Program-made: the position numbers and the translations under genes | The notes under the pieces: model-generated | What the model was told of the DNA's origin: nothing | Database searches by the model: none | The model's input: the letters and a program-made list of their open reading frames with translations, nothing else | DNA from: Balneolaceae bacterium | Lineage (GTDB): Bacteria > Bacteroidota > Rhodothermia > Balneolales > Balneolaceae | Length of the DNA stretch: 58,460 bases | Assembly (NCBI GenBank): GCA_009711805.1 | Contig: VEMX01000066.1 | Coordinates: 1-58,460, forward strand | Direction: 5' to 3' | In this document: positions 16,927 through 26,586 of the stretch, piece by piece | How the letters are laid out: every line of letters starts with the position of its first letter | Position numbering within the stretch: the stretch's first letter is position 1

Positions 16927-18165
16927 TTATTTACTGAAGCTTTTAAGGGTTTTTTTAATGATATCCACACATTCCAGTAATTCTTTCTCGGTCATTACCA
17001 GGGGAGGGGCAAAACGGATGATATTGCCGTGAGTGGGCTTGGCCAACAGGCCGTTGTCTTTAAGAGCTACACAAAAACGCCAGGCAGTATCACTGTCCGG
17101 AATGTCGTTGATAACTACGGCGTTCAGCAATCCACGCCCGCGTACGTTAACAAAGAGGTCATGTTTGTCTACAAATTCCTGCATTTTTTGGCGAAATAGT
17201 TTTCCGAGTTTATGGGCATTTTCAGCCAATTTTTCTTCTTTAACCACTTCGAGCGCGGCCATAGCTACCTTGCATGCGAGAGGATTTCCCCCAAAAGTAG
17301 AACCATGCTGCCCGGGCTTGATGACGTCCATGATTTCATGATCAGCAAGTACCGCTGATACGGGGTAGGTTCCTCCCGAAAGGGCTTTTCCGAGGATGAG
17401 CATATCGGGTTTTACAGCGGCAGCATTTTCTCCGTTCCCATCTACAGCAAGTAGCTGTCCTGTACGGGCTATTCCGGTTTGAATTTCGTCTGCAATAAAT
17501 AGTATATCGTTTTCTTTACAGAGGGTTGCGGCTTTTTCAATGTAGTCGTCATCGGGCACCACAACACCGGCTTCTCCCTGGATAGGTTCTACCAGGAAAC
17601 CTGCTATATTAGGTTGTTGTAAAGCCTCTTCCAAAGCATTAGTGTCATTGTAAGCTATTTTGACGAAGCCCGGGGTATAAGGGCCAAAATTCTTTTTGGC
17701 ATCGGGGTCGTTGGAGAAAGAGATAATGGTTGTAGTGCGCCCATGGAAGTTGTTTTCACACACAACGATTTGGGCTTCCTGTTCCGGGATACCTTTCTTT
17801 TCATAGGCCCATTTTCGGCAGATTTTGATAGCGGTTTCAACACCTTCTGCACCGGTGTTCATGGGAAGTACCTTGTCGAAGCCAAAGTAATCGGTAATAT
17901 ATTGTTCATATTCTCCCAGTACATCATTGTAGAAAGCTCTTGAAGTAAGGGTGAGCTTGGAAGCCTGATCGGTAAGGGCCTGGGTTATTTTGGGGTGGCA
18001 ATGTCCCTGGTTAACTGCAGAATAAGCGGAGAGAAAATCGAAGTATTTATTTCCTTCGGGATCCCATACATGTACGCCTTTTCCTTTTGCAAGTACCACA
18101 GGCAGTGGGTGATAGTTATGCGCGCCGTATTTGTCCTCCAGTTGAATAGCCTTTTTTGAAGTCAT
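16927..18165 (-). CDS. rocD: Ornithine-oxo-acid transaminase
   Basis: RocD converts ornithine and 2-oxoglutarate to glutamate semialdehyde (pyrroline-5-carboxylate) and glutamate. The chosen ATG at 18165 gives 412 residues ([20 protein letters not shown]); the frame also opens at 18201. Typical residues are [44 protein letters not shown], the Asp of [14 protein letters not shown] and the PLP Lys260 of [10 protein letters not shown]. With lat it makes a two-enzyme omega-aminotransferase module for basic amino acids, both products entering glutamate-family or aminoadipate breakdown. Confidence 0.94.
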   Translation of the reverse strand: MTSKKAIQLEDKYGAHNYHPLPVVLAKGKGVHVWDPEGNKYFDFLSAYSAVNQGHCHPKITQALTDQASKLTLTSRAFYNDVLGEYEQYITDYFGFDKVLPMNTGAEGVETAIKICRKWAYEKKGIPEQEAQIVVCENNFHGRTTTIISFSNDPDAKKNFGPYTPGFVKIAYNDTNALEEALQQPNIAGFLVEPIQGEAGVVVPDDDYIEKAATLCKENDILFIADEIQTGIARTGQLLAVDGNGENAAAVKPDMLILGKALSGGTYPVSAVLADHEIMDVIKPGQHGSTFGGNPLACKVAMAALEVVKEEKLAENAHKLGKLFRQKMQEFVDKHDLFVNVRGRGLLNAVVINDIPDSDTAWRFCVALKDNGLLAKPTHGNIIRFAPPLVMTEKELLECVDIIKKTLKSFSK

Positions 18166-18249
18166 AAATGTGTTTTGGGTTTGGATAAGAGTGAAGGGCA
18201 AACATACGAAATTTGTGATTTAATGAGCAGTAAGAATACTACGGTCCTT

Positions 18250-18921
18250 GGCCCAATTCAGGTGTTTTTCTTCGGTAGCACCGCTTGTCCATGGCTACAT
18301 GCCCTAACAAGGTGATTCTGCATCTTCTCCCGATCAAATCGGGATGCGTGCGGGAACCCCCCGTCATCCCGGACAAGGCGTAACGAAGTGAAGCCGCCGA
18401 TCCGGGATCTCCCGCCACATGGGTTGCACCTGCCACGGCCTCCTTGTTAACCACCTTGCCCGTACCAGGGAGATCGCGGGTCTTCGTATACACTTCGCCC
18501 GCGATGACTCATTCTTTAATACCCCCGTAGTTTAGATAGGTGAACCCCGCTCGATATCTTGGTTCATTGTTTAACCCGAATTATTCACGAATGGATGCAA
18601 AATGGCGATCTACATACTTGAATATATTACCGTTGAAGTGCTTTTGTAATAGCCCAATTTTGAGGTACGGATTAGGCGGCGAAATTTCCCCGTAGGCTGC
18701 GTTCAAGTGAAAATTGGGGTACTCAGGGTACCACAGTACCCTTCCGTTCCCATTTCCACTTCGCCTTGCGTACGATTAAATTTCTTGGTGAATAATCCGG
18801 GTTAAGGGGGCAAATCGCCGGTATTTTCCTCGCCATTTCTCACAGACCCCTGCCAGCGCCACCAAACCTACACAAGAAGACTTTTTATGCTACCGGAAGA
18901 CACACTCGATGGGAAAGTACC
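18250..18921 (-). repeat. Large inverted repeat R1, right copy (interrupted by MITE)
   Basis: This is the reverse complement of the 14332-14765 block, lengthened by a 227-bp element plus a 4-bp target duplication at 18571-18805. Outside that insert the two copies align along their whole length with scattered substitutions. No protein-coding gene is seen in 18202-19089; after R1 the remainder to 19020 is unremarkable. Confidence 0.9.
18575..18801. mobile_element. 227-bp MITE inserted in R1 with a TTAA target duplication
   Basis: The element begins CCCGAATTATTCAC and ends GTGAATAATCCGGG, giving inverted ends that match at 13 of 14 positions. It is bordered on both sides by TTAA (18571-18574 and 18802-18805). 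The other R1 copy has a single TTAA at 14442-14445 and no insert, which proves the boundaries. The middle contains the nested palindrome GGGTACTCAGGGTACC-ACAGTACCC. It encodes no protein, so it is non-autonomous. A second copy lies at 24189-24416. The ends resemble IS1380-type termini, but that assignment is from memory and unverified. Confidence 0.92.
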
Positions 18922-19020
18922 GACTAATGACCCGGGGTCATTGTCCAACGTCAATCGTCCCAGTTCCCTCTGTCCCGCCATTTAAATATTGGCATAACAC
19001 CAGAAAAAAGTAAAGGCATA

Positions 19021-19050
19021 AAAAAAGCCGACTCGAAAGCCGGCTTTTTT
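19021..19050 (-). terminator. Rho-independent terminator of the SusC1/SusD1 operon
   Basis: On the minus strand a 13-bp stem, AAAAAAGCCGGCT with AGTCGGCTTTTTT, closes a TTCG loop. It follows the SusD1 stop by about 40 bases. The hairpin and the 40 bases before it are nearly the same as those after SusD2 (31190-31261). Confidence 0.93.
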
Positions 19051-19089
19051 ATTTACTTCATTAAAGAAGTTGAGAATTATCTCCATTCA

Positions 19090-20559
19090 TTAATCGGTTA
19101 TATCCCACCATAAGTGAGTATCTGGAGTATCCGGACCTTGTACTTCAACAGCATTTTTATATGCTTCTTCGTTGATTTGAGATTCGGATGTTGGATACAC
19201 ATGACGTACAGGAATTTCGCCACTGGCATTCAATGCAAAAGCATGAGGAGTTAACTCTGGATAAGAAAGTCTTCTCCATTCACCCCAAGCTTCATATCCA
19301 AGAGGGAAGAGAGCAACCCATTTTTGGGTTCCTATTTTTTTCTTCCATTCTGCACTTGAATAAGCTACTTCTGCGGTGTTTACATAAGCAGAGTAATTGT
19401 CTGCATCATAAACATTCCACTGGCTCCATGAATCTTCGATAGCCTGAAGATAATAGTCTTCAGCTGAACCAGAAATCCAGCCTCGTTCTACAGCTTCAGC
19501 TTTTGCAAAATTCATCTCTGCAGTAGTAACAATAGGCAGAGGAGCAGATTGCTCACGTATAGCTTTTCCGGGAAATGAAATAGAAGCATTGGTTATATCG
19601 CCTGCATTTTCAGCATCGTAATCCATACCATTGATTTCATCAAAGGTTGTTTCACCGTCATTATTGCTTAGGTCTTCGGCTGGGTCAGCGTATCGGGTGA
19701 TACGATAATCATTGAGTCCAAGCATATAGTTGGCCATAACATCTGAGATAGCATAATCGGTACGTGTTCTAAAACGAGAATACCAAGGGTTCTCATTATC
19801 AGCATTACCGAGATAGGGATACATTACATCTTCTGTAATAATACCATCATTTAGAGCATCTGTGAATTCTGCCTCAGCAACGGATGAATTTACATCAGCC
19901 ATTCTAAGAGCAATTCTGGCTCTAAGGCTGTTAGCAAACATTGCCCATTGCTGCATATCTCCGGAAAAGAGAATATCGCCATTCACACCTTCGCCGTCAT
20001 CCATCTGAGCCACAGCTTCCTTGAGCTCTTTGATCAGATCAGCATAGATATCTTGCTGCGTATCGTATGACGGTGTGAAGTTTTCACGCCCCTGAAGTGC
20101 TTCTGTATAAGGTAAAGCCCCCCAGCGGTCTGCCATCACATGAAAGAAATATGCTTTTAATATGCGTGCAGCTGCAATTTGATTTGCATTACTGCCGCCT
20201 GAAAGCACATCGGCTTTTGTTACTTCGTCAGAGTTCAAATCAATAATAGTTTGCAGATCCTGTAGCGGACCTGTATACCAACCATTAAAATTGTAGGTAG
20301 AACTACTGTACTGCGAATCATCAGTGTACTGTGTTTCGGCTATATATTGTACATATATAGTACCGACCACAGAACCCGTGACACTGCTTACACTTCGTTG
20401 CGCACTGGTAAGAAGCAGTTCCGTTTTTACTTGTGATGGATTATTGGGGTCTTCGTTGAGATCTCCGAAATCATCACAGCTTGAAACTACAGCTACCATC
20501 ATTAATATGAGTGCTGTTTTCTTTGTTAGGTTCATAGCTTTGTTCTTTAGAATATTCAT
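19090..20559 (-). CDS. SusD/RagB-family nutrient-binding outer-membrane lipoprotein (SusD1)
   Basis: SusD-type lipoproteins sit on the outer face of the outer membrane as a lid on the SusC channel and bind the imported nutrient. A signal peptide ends in VVSSC (lipobox Cys 28 from ATG 20559, Cys 20 from the alternative ATG 20535), followed by DDFGDLNEDPNNPSQV, a SusD-like_2 N-terminus. Internal TPR-like helices include ARILKAYFFHVMADRWGALPYTEAL and the segment ending WVALFPLGYEAWGEWRR is typical. Length 489. It begins 13 bases after SusC1, and the pair is followed by a strong terminator. No glycan hydrolase or regulator adjoins, so the substrate cannot be read from context. Confidence 0.93.
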   Translation of the reverse strand: MNILKNKAMNLTKKTALILMMVAVVSSCDDFGDLNEDPNNPSQVKTELLLTSAQRSVSSVTGSVVGTIYVQYIAETQYTDDSQYSSSTYNFNGWYTGPLQDLQTIIDLNSDEVTKADVLSGGSNANQIAAARILKAYFFHVMADRWGALPYTEALQGRENFTPSYDTQQDIYADLIKELKEAVAQMDDGEGVNGDILFSGDMQQWAMFANSLRARIALRMADVNSSVAEAEFTDALNDGIITEDVMYPYLGNADNENPWYSRFRTRTDYAISDVMANYMLGLNDYRITRYADPAEDLSNNDGETTFDEINGMDYDAENAGDITNASISFPGKAIREQSAPLPIVTTAEMNFAKAEAVERGWISGSAEDYYLQAIEDSWSQWNVYDADNYSAYVNTAEVAYSSAEWKKKIGTQKWVALFPLGYEAWGEWRRLSYPELTPHAFALNASGEIPVRHVYPTSESQINEEAYKNAVEVQGPDTPDTHLWWDITD

Positions 20560-20572
20560 AAATAACCTCTGT

Positions 20573-23500
20573 TTAGAAACTGATGTTTAGGTTAAAACCA
20601 AAGGCACGTGTGCCGGGTAAACCGCCACCTTCCCAGAAACCAAATCCATTGGAATTGTTCTGAATAATAGACGGATCAACACCATCAACAGTAGAATACA
20701 GAAGTAATGCATTCTGGATATCCAGCGAAACTGTTGCTGACTTAACAGGTAGTGTGCTTATCAGGTCGGCTGGGAGAGTATAGGATAATTTAACCTCTCT
20801 AAGCTTAATGTAAGAAGCATCAAAAAACCATCGTTCTTTGTTCAGGAACTGGTCTCCCCAATACAGGGCAGCCTTTCTGAGGTAAGCAACTTCGTTGCCG
20901 CTTTCATCAACACCTTTCACCAGTACACCACCGGAATTACTAGCTGCATCGCCTAATAGAATTGTACTTACTTCATCACCATTAGAATCCAATACAGGAT
21001 CTCTCTGAGGATTACCAAGCGTGTTATTACCCACAGTATTGGCATGCAGGCCAGAGTAAGAACCAAACATTTGCGTAATAGAGTAGAATCTTCCTCCTTT
21101 CTGGAACTCTACAAAAGTTCCGAGAGAGAAGTTTTTGTAATCTACTCCAAGGTTAAAGCCACCCGTCCAGTCAGGTAAAATATTTCCAAGATCTTTATTC
21201 TGTTCCAGAACATATTTACCATCAGCGACTAATTTACGGCCTTGGTCATCAAGCTTATAACCACCATATCCGCCGGTGGTAACAGCTTTACCCCATTCTT
21301 CACCTTCTTCAGCAAACAGGGCCATACCAAAGAAAGCACTTTCTAATCGGCGAGTGGTAATTCCTTCAGCTAACTCATTTACCTCGGAGTAGCTGGATGA
21401 GAAGTTAAGGTCCATCTCTACGTTGAAGTCATCTGTCTGTACGGCAGTACCTCCAAGAGCAACTTCAATACCTGTAGTAGTGAACTTACCAGCGTTGACA
21501 ATTGAAGAACTAAACCCACTGGAACCAGGCACAGAAAGACTGAGAATCTCGTCTTCACGAACAGAATTATAATACGTAATATCTGTTCTTACTCTACCGT
21601 CCAGGAATCTTAAATCAAGGCCAAATTCATAATCAGAAGATACCGAAGGCCTGATTTCTGAATTCGCTAATGAATTAGGTATGGTTTGTGTTGGCTGAGA
21701 ACCATACGGGGTTCCTGAATTATAGGTCTGGAAAACACTGTAGGGGTTCAAGTCTTTTCCAACCTGAGCTACAGAAGCCCGAATCTTACCGAAGGATAAA
21801 ATACTTTGGTCATCAAACACATCCAGTTCAGTAAATACTAAACTCGTTGAGAAACCATAATACAGATTAGAGTTATCATCAGCCGGCAATGTAGAAGACC
21901 AGTCATTTCGCAATGAAGCATCTACATAAATCATGTCCTGATAACCAAGAGTGGCCGTACCAAATACACTATTCACTTGTTTATTTTGAGTGAAGTTAGA
22001 TACATCAGGCCGGTTAATGGAAGCATCAATATTAAAGAAGTTTGGTGTAGATAATCCACCAACTGTTTGCTGGATCAGAGAATTATACTTTTCTGTTCTG
22101 ATGTTACCCCCTACGAAACCTGTAAGAGAAACCTGATCAAAATCTTTCTCATAACGACCACCCAGCTCATAATTCACCTCGCGGCGTGTACGCTGTGCAA
22201 TAAAGTACCAATCTTCTTCCAAACCGCCACTGGCAATTCTATCCTCTACCGTAAATGCATATGTATCCAGGTGAAGTTTACCCGTCACCTCAAAATTATC
22301 ATTTACTCTGTAGCTCATTTGATAGTTTCCATATAAGCGGTCACGATCATCTTCAGCAACGTTCTCATTTACTGAGAAAAAGGGACTATCCCAATACAGT
22401 GGTGTTGTATTGTTTACAGAACGAATATTCCAGGTAGTGGGCTTTCCTGTAGATGTTTTGTATTCACGTAAAAAGTCCATATCCAGCTGGCGTTGAAACC
22501 ACTGATTAAAAGACTGAACGGAATTACCCTGTACCGCAGAGTATCCTTGAGCAGGTTTACCTTGTGATTGAGTATTTACATAACTGAAATTCACTTTAGA
22601 AGTGAAGCGATCGGAGTGACTTAATGCACCGCTAAAGTTAAGAGCTGTTTTGTCCAGTGAAGAATTTGGCATAACACCACTTCTGGCCGTATTACTTAGC
22701 CCTACACGGAATGAGGCGTTCTGAGAACCACCGGAAATAGATAAATTGTTCTTTACTCTAACACCCGTATCAAAGAAGTTTCTGATATTATCGGGATTAG
22801 CTTCCATCGGAATCTCAGTTCCATAGTCGCTTGAACCATCACCGTTGAAGTCATGATCGTACCAAGACCACCACGGGCGATACATTGTACCATCCATTTT
22901 TGGCCCCCAACTTTCATCGGCAGCATAGTTAAGTGTGTTGTAGGTTTTACCATCAGCAGGATCCGTTTTAGGAATAAAGTCTTGATGATATCCGCCTCCA
23001 TACTGGTTCTGATATTCCGGAAGGATATACACATTTTCCATATAGGTACTATTGGAAAAATTAACCTGAATGGGCTGGCCTTCTGCCATCTTTCCGCTCT
23101 TGGTTTCGATTAGTATTACACCATCAGAAGCACGGTTTCCATATAAGGCAGCTGCGGCAGCTCCTTTAAGTACAGATACAGATTCTACACTTTGCAGGTT
23201 TAAATCAGATGCCAGGTTTCCTAAATCACGGCCTCTGGCGGAGCTTCCCAAGGTAAATGAGGAGTTATCAATAGGAGTACCATCCACAACGAACAAGGGC
23301 TGCCCCTCGGATAATCCGTTGGCACCACGAATACGAATTCGCTGCGAGCCTCCCATACTGGCTCCGGAAGCACCGATAACCTGGACACCGGCAACTTTAC
23401 CTGAAAGTGAACCAACAATGTTATCTTCACTCACACGGGTAAGTGCGGAACCATCAATCGACTGTACAGAATATCCAATAGACTTTTCCTCTCGGGTCAA

Positions 23501-23848
23501 TCCAAAGGCTGTAACAACCATGCCTTCCAGCGCCTGAATGTCAGGGTTCAATGTTACATCCACTACGGTATTGGGACTGTCAACTGTCACGTTTCTTTCA
23601 ACAGTAACAAAACCCACGAAACTAACTCTGAGAGTATAGTCTCCATACGGAATGTTCTCTAATTCATATTCACCGTCAACATTTGTTGGTGTACCTTTCT
23701 CAAGTTCAACAATAACAATGTTTACACTAGGGAGAACCTCGCCGGTATCTCCACTGGTAATCGTACCTGTTAATGTTCCACTTTGAGCAAAGGCGATATT
23801 GACTGCAAATAATGCGAAATAAGCAATAGTAAGTAGCTTTTTAGTCAT
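20573..23848 (-). CDS. SusC/RagA-family TonB-linked outer-membrane protein (SusC1)
   Basis: The start at ATG 23848 gives a clean signal peptide MTKKLLTIAYFALFAVNIAFAQ; the frame extends to 23890 without extra signal. After it comes a carboxypeptidase-regulatory-like beta domain (GTLTGTITSGDTGEVLPSVN, about residues 22-105). The TonB plug follows, with RIRGANGLSEGQPLFVVDGT and SVLKGAAAAALYGNRASDG, then the 22-strand barrel ending in FGFNLNISF, the terminal aromatic needed for outer-membrane insertion. Length about 1091. It pairs with SusD1 for TonB-dependent import of large nutrients (oligosaccharides or peptides). Confidence 0.95.
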   Translation of the reverse strand: MTKKLLTIAYFALFAVNIAFAQSGTLTGTITSGDTGEVLPSVNIVIVELEKGTPTNVDGEYELENIPYGDYTLRVSFVGFVTVERNVTVDSPNTVVDVTLNPDIQALEGMVVTAFGLTREEKSIGYSVQSIDGSALTRVSEDNIVGSLSGKVAGVQVIGASGASMGGSQRIRIRGANGLSEGQPLFVVDGTPIDNSSFTLGSSARGRDLGNLASDLNLQSVESVSVLKGAAAAALYGNRASDGVILIETKSGKMAEGQPIQVNFSNSTYMENVYILPEYQNQYGGGYHQDFIPKTDPADGKTYNTLNYAADESWGPKMDGTMYRPWWSWYDHDFNGDGSSDYGTEIPMEANPDNIRNFFDTGVRVKNNLSISGGSQNASFRVGLSNTARSGVMPNSSLDKTALNFSGALSHSDRFTSKVNFSYVNTQSQGKPAQGYSAVQGNSVQSFNQWFQRQLDMDFLREYKTSTGKPTTWNIRSVNNTTPLYWDSPFFSVNENVAEDDRDRLYGNYQMSYRVNDNFEVTGKLHLDTYAFTVEDRIASGGLEEDWYFIAQRTRREVNYELGGRYEKDFDQVSLTGFVGGNIRTEKYNSLIQQTVGGLSTPNFFNIDASINRPDVSNFTQNKQVNSVFGTATLGYQDMIYVDASLRNDWSSTLPADDNSNLYYGFSTSLVFTELDVFDDQSILSFGKIRASVAQVGKDLNPYSVFQTYNSGTPYGSQPTQTIPNSLANSEIRPSVSSDYEFGLDLRFLDGRVRTDITYYNSVREDEILSLSVPGSSGFSSSIVNAGKFTTTGIEVALGGTAVQTDDFNVEMDLNFSSSYSEVNELAEGITTRRLESAFFGMALFAEEGEEWGKAVTTGGYGGYKLDDQGRKLVADGKYVLEQNKDLGNILPDWTGGFNLGVDYKNFSLGTFVEFQKGGRFYSITQMFGSYSGLHANTVGNNTLGNPQRDPVLDSNGDEVSTILLGDAASNSGGVLVKGVDESGNEVAYLRKAALYWGDQFLNKERWFFDASYIKLREVKLSYTLPADLISTLPVKSATVSLDIQNALLLYSTVDGVDPSIIQNNSNGFGFWEGGGLPGTRAFGFNLNISF

Positions 23849-23946
23849 AGTAACCTCTTTTAATTTTAATGTTATGGTTTGTAAAACCATTTAAGTATCT
23901 AAAGAACAAAAAAAAGAGGTTAAACACCACCGAAAAACCACCTTAA

Positions 23947-23970
23947 TAACATTAAAAAATATTAATGTTA
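23947..23970. promoter_or_regulatory. Inverted repeat upstream of SusC1
   Basis: TAACATTA and TAATGTTA (23947-23954 and 23963-23970) form a 24-bp palindrome about 100 bases before the SusC1 start. It may be an operator or the stem of an RNA leader. The rest of 23849-24188 shows no gene. Confidence 0.5.
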
Positions 23971-24188
23971 ATCATTGCTTTCTTGGTTCTTGAGCAGGCT
24001 TTCCAGGTGTTTTTCCCTATCTAAAAAAGATACAAAATGCCTCTCTGTAAGGTTTATAAACCATTAATGTTGTTTGTCGATTATACAAAACAAAAGATAT
24101 CCGGTACGAAGTAATTGTTGTCCTGCCACTTTTACATCAAAACGGCATAACTACATATTTACTCACTGAGCAAAAACAGTTTGCTTAG

Positions 24189-24416
24189 TCCGGATTATTC
24201 ACCAAGAAATTTAATCGTAGGCAAGGCGAAGTGGAAATGGGAACGGAAGGGTACTGTGGTACCCTGAGTACCCCAATTTTCACTTGAACGCAGCGTACGG
24301 GGAAATTTCGCCGCCTAATCCGTACCTCAAAATTGGGCTATTACATAAAGCAATTCAACGATAATATATTCAAGTATATAGATCGCCATTTTGCATCCAT
24401 TCGTGAATAATTCGGG
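24189..24416. mobile_element. 228-bp MITE, second copy, with TTAG target duplication
   Basis: This is the same element as at 18575-18801 in reverse orientation relative to it. It starts TCCGGATTATTCACC, ends GTGAATAATTCGGG and is flanked by TTAG at 24185-24188 and 24417-24420. The two copies differ only by scattered changes and one length change, including the same GGTACC-centred palindrome. With TTAA at the other copy, the target preference is TTAR. Confidence 0.9.
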
Positions 24417-24576
24417 TTAGCTGTTACCATCTTCTGTCATTTATTGTATAATAAGATTACCGGGATACTAAGCTAGTTGACTATATGTTATACACTTGGA
24501 ATGATTTTCAGGATTTATGTCTTATGAAATTAATTCGGGCTACCTAAAACTCCCTCAATAAACAGTTTTACTTTTT

Positions 24577-26007
24577 ATGCAAAAAAAGCTCACTATTACA
24601 TATCGACTCCTCTTCTGCATATTTTTTACCTTTATTATAGCCGGCTGCTCCAACAAATACATAGACAGAATTGATCGTGGACAAGGGTATAGTTATGAGC
24701 CCGGCTTTCCTGAAGTAAGACTTTCTACTACTGGCTATGTTGACCTGCAGGACAATACAAAAATTATTGTATCAGGATCCATTGTGTACGGCAGCCTTAT
24801 ATATAAGAAAGCAGGCGATCTATACCGGGCAAAAGTTAATGTTGATATTGAAATCATAAACAGAGCTGATCCTGACCAGAAGGCATTGAGTTTAGATTAT
24901 AATTATTCCCTCGACAGTGAGAACGAAAATATCATAAATAGCCAGGAGGTATATCGATTTGAACAAGAGTATGATGTCTCACCCGGGGATTACCTTATCC
25001 GGGTGGTTGTAACGGATCTCAATTCAGAGAAACAAACGGTTCGGGAAGCTCAATCTTCGATACCTGACCCTCAGGGAAAAATTTCAAAAATTACTGAAAT
25101 CAGAGTTTTAGGTAAAAACTCTTCGCAGCAAAAAACAACCTTTAAACCGGTTAACACTTACGACATCCCCTCGAAGCTGGATTCTTTGCAATTTATCTTC
25201 CAGGTAACCAACAATAAAGAAGATGAACAATTAACATTACAGGCACGGCTTCTGAGGTTTGAGTCGGATACAACTATTGCCCGAAAAATGAATTACAACA
25301 ATTATTCTCCTTCCCATATTTCATATAAAGGTATCGATTATGGTGAATATAAAGTTGTACAGAGTTCACGCCGGGTTTTAAATCAATCCGGCAGCGTTTT
25401 GATTGAGTTTACTTTTACCGATTTAAAAAGAGGCAATTACCGTCTTGAAGTTCTTTCCGAAAAGGAAGATGACGATTTATATAAGGCCCGGGATTTCAGT
25501 GTGAAAAGCAAAAACTATCCAGCGCTTAAAACTCCCAGGGAGCTGGCCCGCCCTCTTTATTATCTAATGGGGAGTGGTACCTACAAAAAAATGATGAGTA
25601 TTAAATCGAGTGATTCTCTTAAATCTTTTATTGACCGGTTTTGGTTGGCTAACATTGGAAACTCTGCACGAGCCAGAGAGGTAATCTCAAAGTATTATCA
25701 GAGAGTGGAAAGTGCCAATAAACAATTTTCAAATTATAAGGAAGGCTGGAAAACCGACATGGGAATGATATATATACTCTTTGGCCCTCCCTGGTACACT
25801 ACCTCTTTTTCTGATGAAATGCTTTGGTCTTATTCCTACAACAGAATGGATCCTGAAAAAAACTTTTTATTCAAACGCACTAAGCTCAAATCTAAGTTCT
25901 TTCCTTTTTTAAATTATTTGTTGGATAGAAAAATTGAATATAATAGCCTGTATTATAACCAGAGTAGTAAATGGAGAAATGGCTTGATACTCCGAGACAA
26001 CCTATAA
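24577..26007 (+). CDS. GWxTD-domain lipoprotein, paralogue 1
   Basis: The 476-residue protein has a signal peptide ending FIIAGC (lipobox), then a beta-rich first half (about 40-310) and a C-terminal GWxTD domain (about 320-470) with the defining KEGWKTDMGMIYILFGPP. GWxTD domains are frequent in Bacteroidota and related phyla and their function is not established. It shares roughly two thirds of its residues with the protein at 33259-34716, including long blocks such as STTGYV, LQFIFQVTNNKEDEQLTLQA and SSRRVLNQSGSV. It lies upstream of SusC2 with an antisense tRNA gene between them. Likely a periplasm-facing or surface lipoprotein. Confidence 0.9.
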   Translation: MQKKLTITYRLLFCIFFTFIIAGCSNKYIDRIDRGQGYSYEPGFPEVRLSTTGYVDLQDNTKIIVSGSIVYGSLIYKKAGDLYRAKVNVDIEIINRADPDQKALSLDYNYSLDSENENIINSQEVYRFEQEYDVSPGDYLIRVVVTDLNSEKQTVREAQSSIPDPQGKISKITEIRVLGKNSSQQKTTFKPVNTYDIPSKLDSLQFIFQVTNNKEDEQLTLQARLLRFESDTTIARKMNYNNYSPSHISYKGIDYGEYKVVQSSRRVLNQSGSVLIEFTFTDLKRGNYRLEVLSEKEDDDLYKARDFSVKSKNYPALKTPRELARPLYYLMGSGTYKKMMSIKSSDSLKSFIDRFWLANIGNSARAREVISKYYQRVESANKQFSNYKEGWKTDMGMIYILFGPPWYTTSFSDEMLWSYSYNRMDPEKNFLFKRTKLKSKFFPFLNYLLDRKIEYNSLYYNQSSKWRNGLILRDNL

Positions 26008-26045
26008 CCTGTTTATAAAGTATTCCAATACACCTATGGGAGCAA

Positions 26046-26080
26046 AAAAAAGCCCCTCGGTGATGTGCCGAGAGGCTTAA
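26046..26080 (-). terminator. Rho-independent terminator downstream of tRNA-fMet
   Basis: On the minus strand AAGCCTCTCGG pairs with CCGAGGGGCTT around a short loop and is followed by eight T. It lies 2-3 bases after the tRNA 3' end. On the plus strand it could also stop transcripts from the GWxTD gene ending at 26007. Confidence 0.88.
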
Positions 26081-26082
26081 AG

Positions 26083-26155
<73 letters not shown>

Positions 26156-26531
26156 ATGGACTTCTAATATACAAACTAAACACTCCTTAGATCAAACTTA
26201 TTTTTAATTATTTCTACATCTTTTTTATTCCCTGTTTGTATTGGAATGTTCAGAAAAAACCCATCTATCTTCCCATAAAAAAGCCCCTGATAAAAAAAGC
26301 CCCCTTATATATAAGGTCTGCCTGTTTTTAAAATCATCTTCCGATATCAAATCTTGTGCATGCCAAACTATTATCCTTATCACCAATCCCCTCTCCAATA
26401 GTTTGCGTATTCCGATTATAGAAAAGTAAAACATGACCCAGGAATACAGCGTTTTCCAAATTTAACAGTTTCTTATCACTGCATATATAAAAGCTTCGAT
26501 TTTTGGTTTCTTATTATTAATATGTGGGGAC

Positions 26532-26554
26532 GTTGATTAGTTATATTAATCAAC
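26532..26554. promoter_or_regulatory. Inverted repeat upstream of SusC2
   Basis: GTTGATTA and TAATCAAC are separated by 7 bases and lie 33 bases before the SusC2 ATG. This could be an operator or a leader hairpin. The rest of the 26156-26586 gap is A/T-rich with no gene and is presumably the promoter region of SusC2. Confidence 0.5.
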
Positions 26555-26586
26555 CAAGCTACAAACAATAATTAATTAAATCTATC

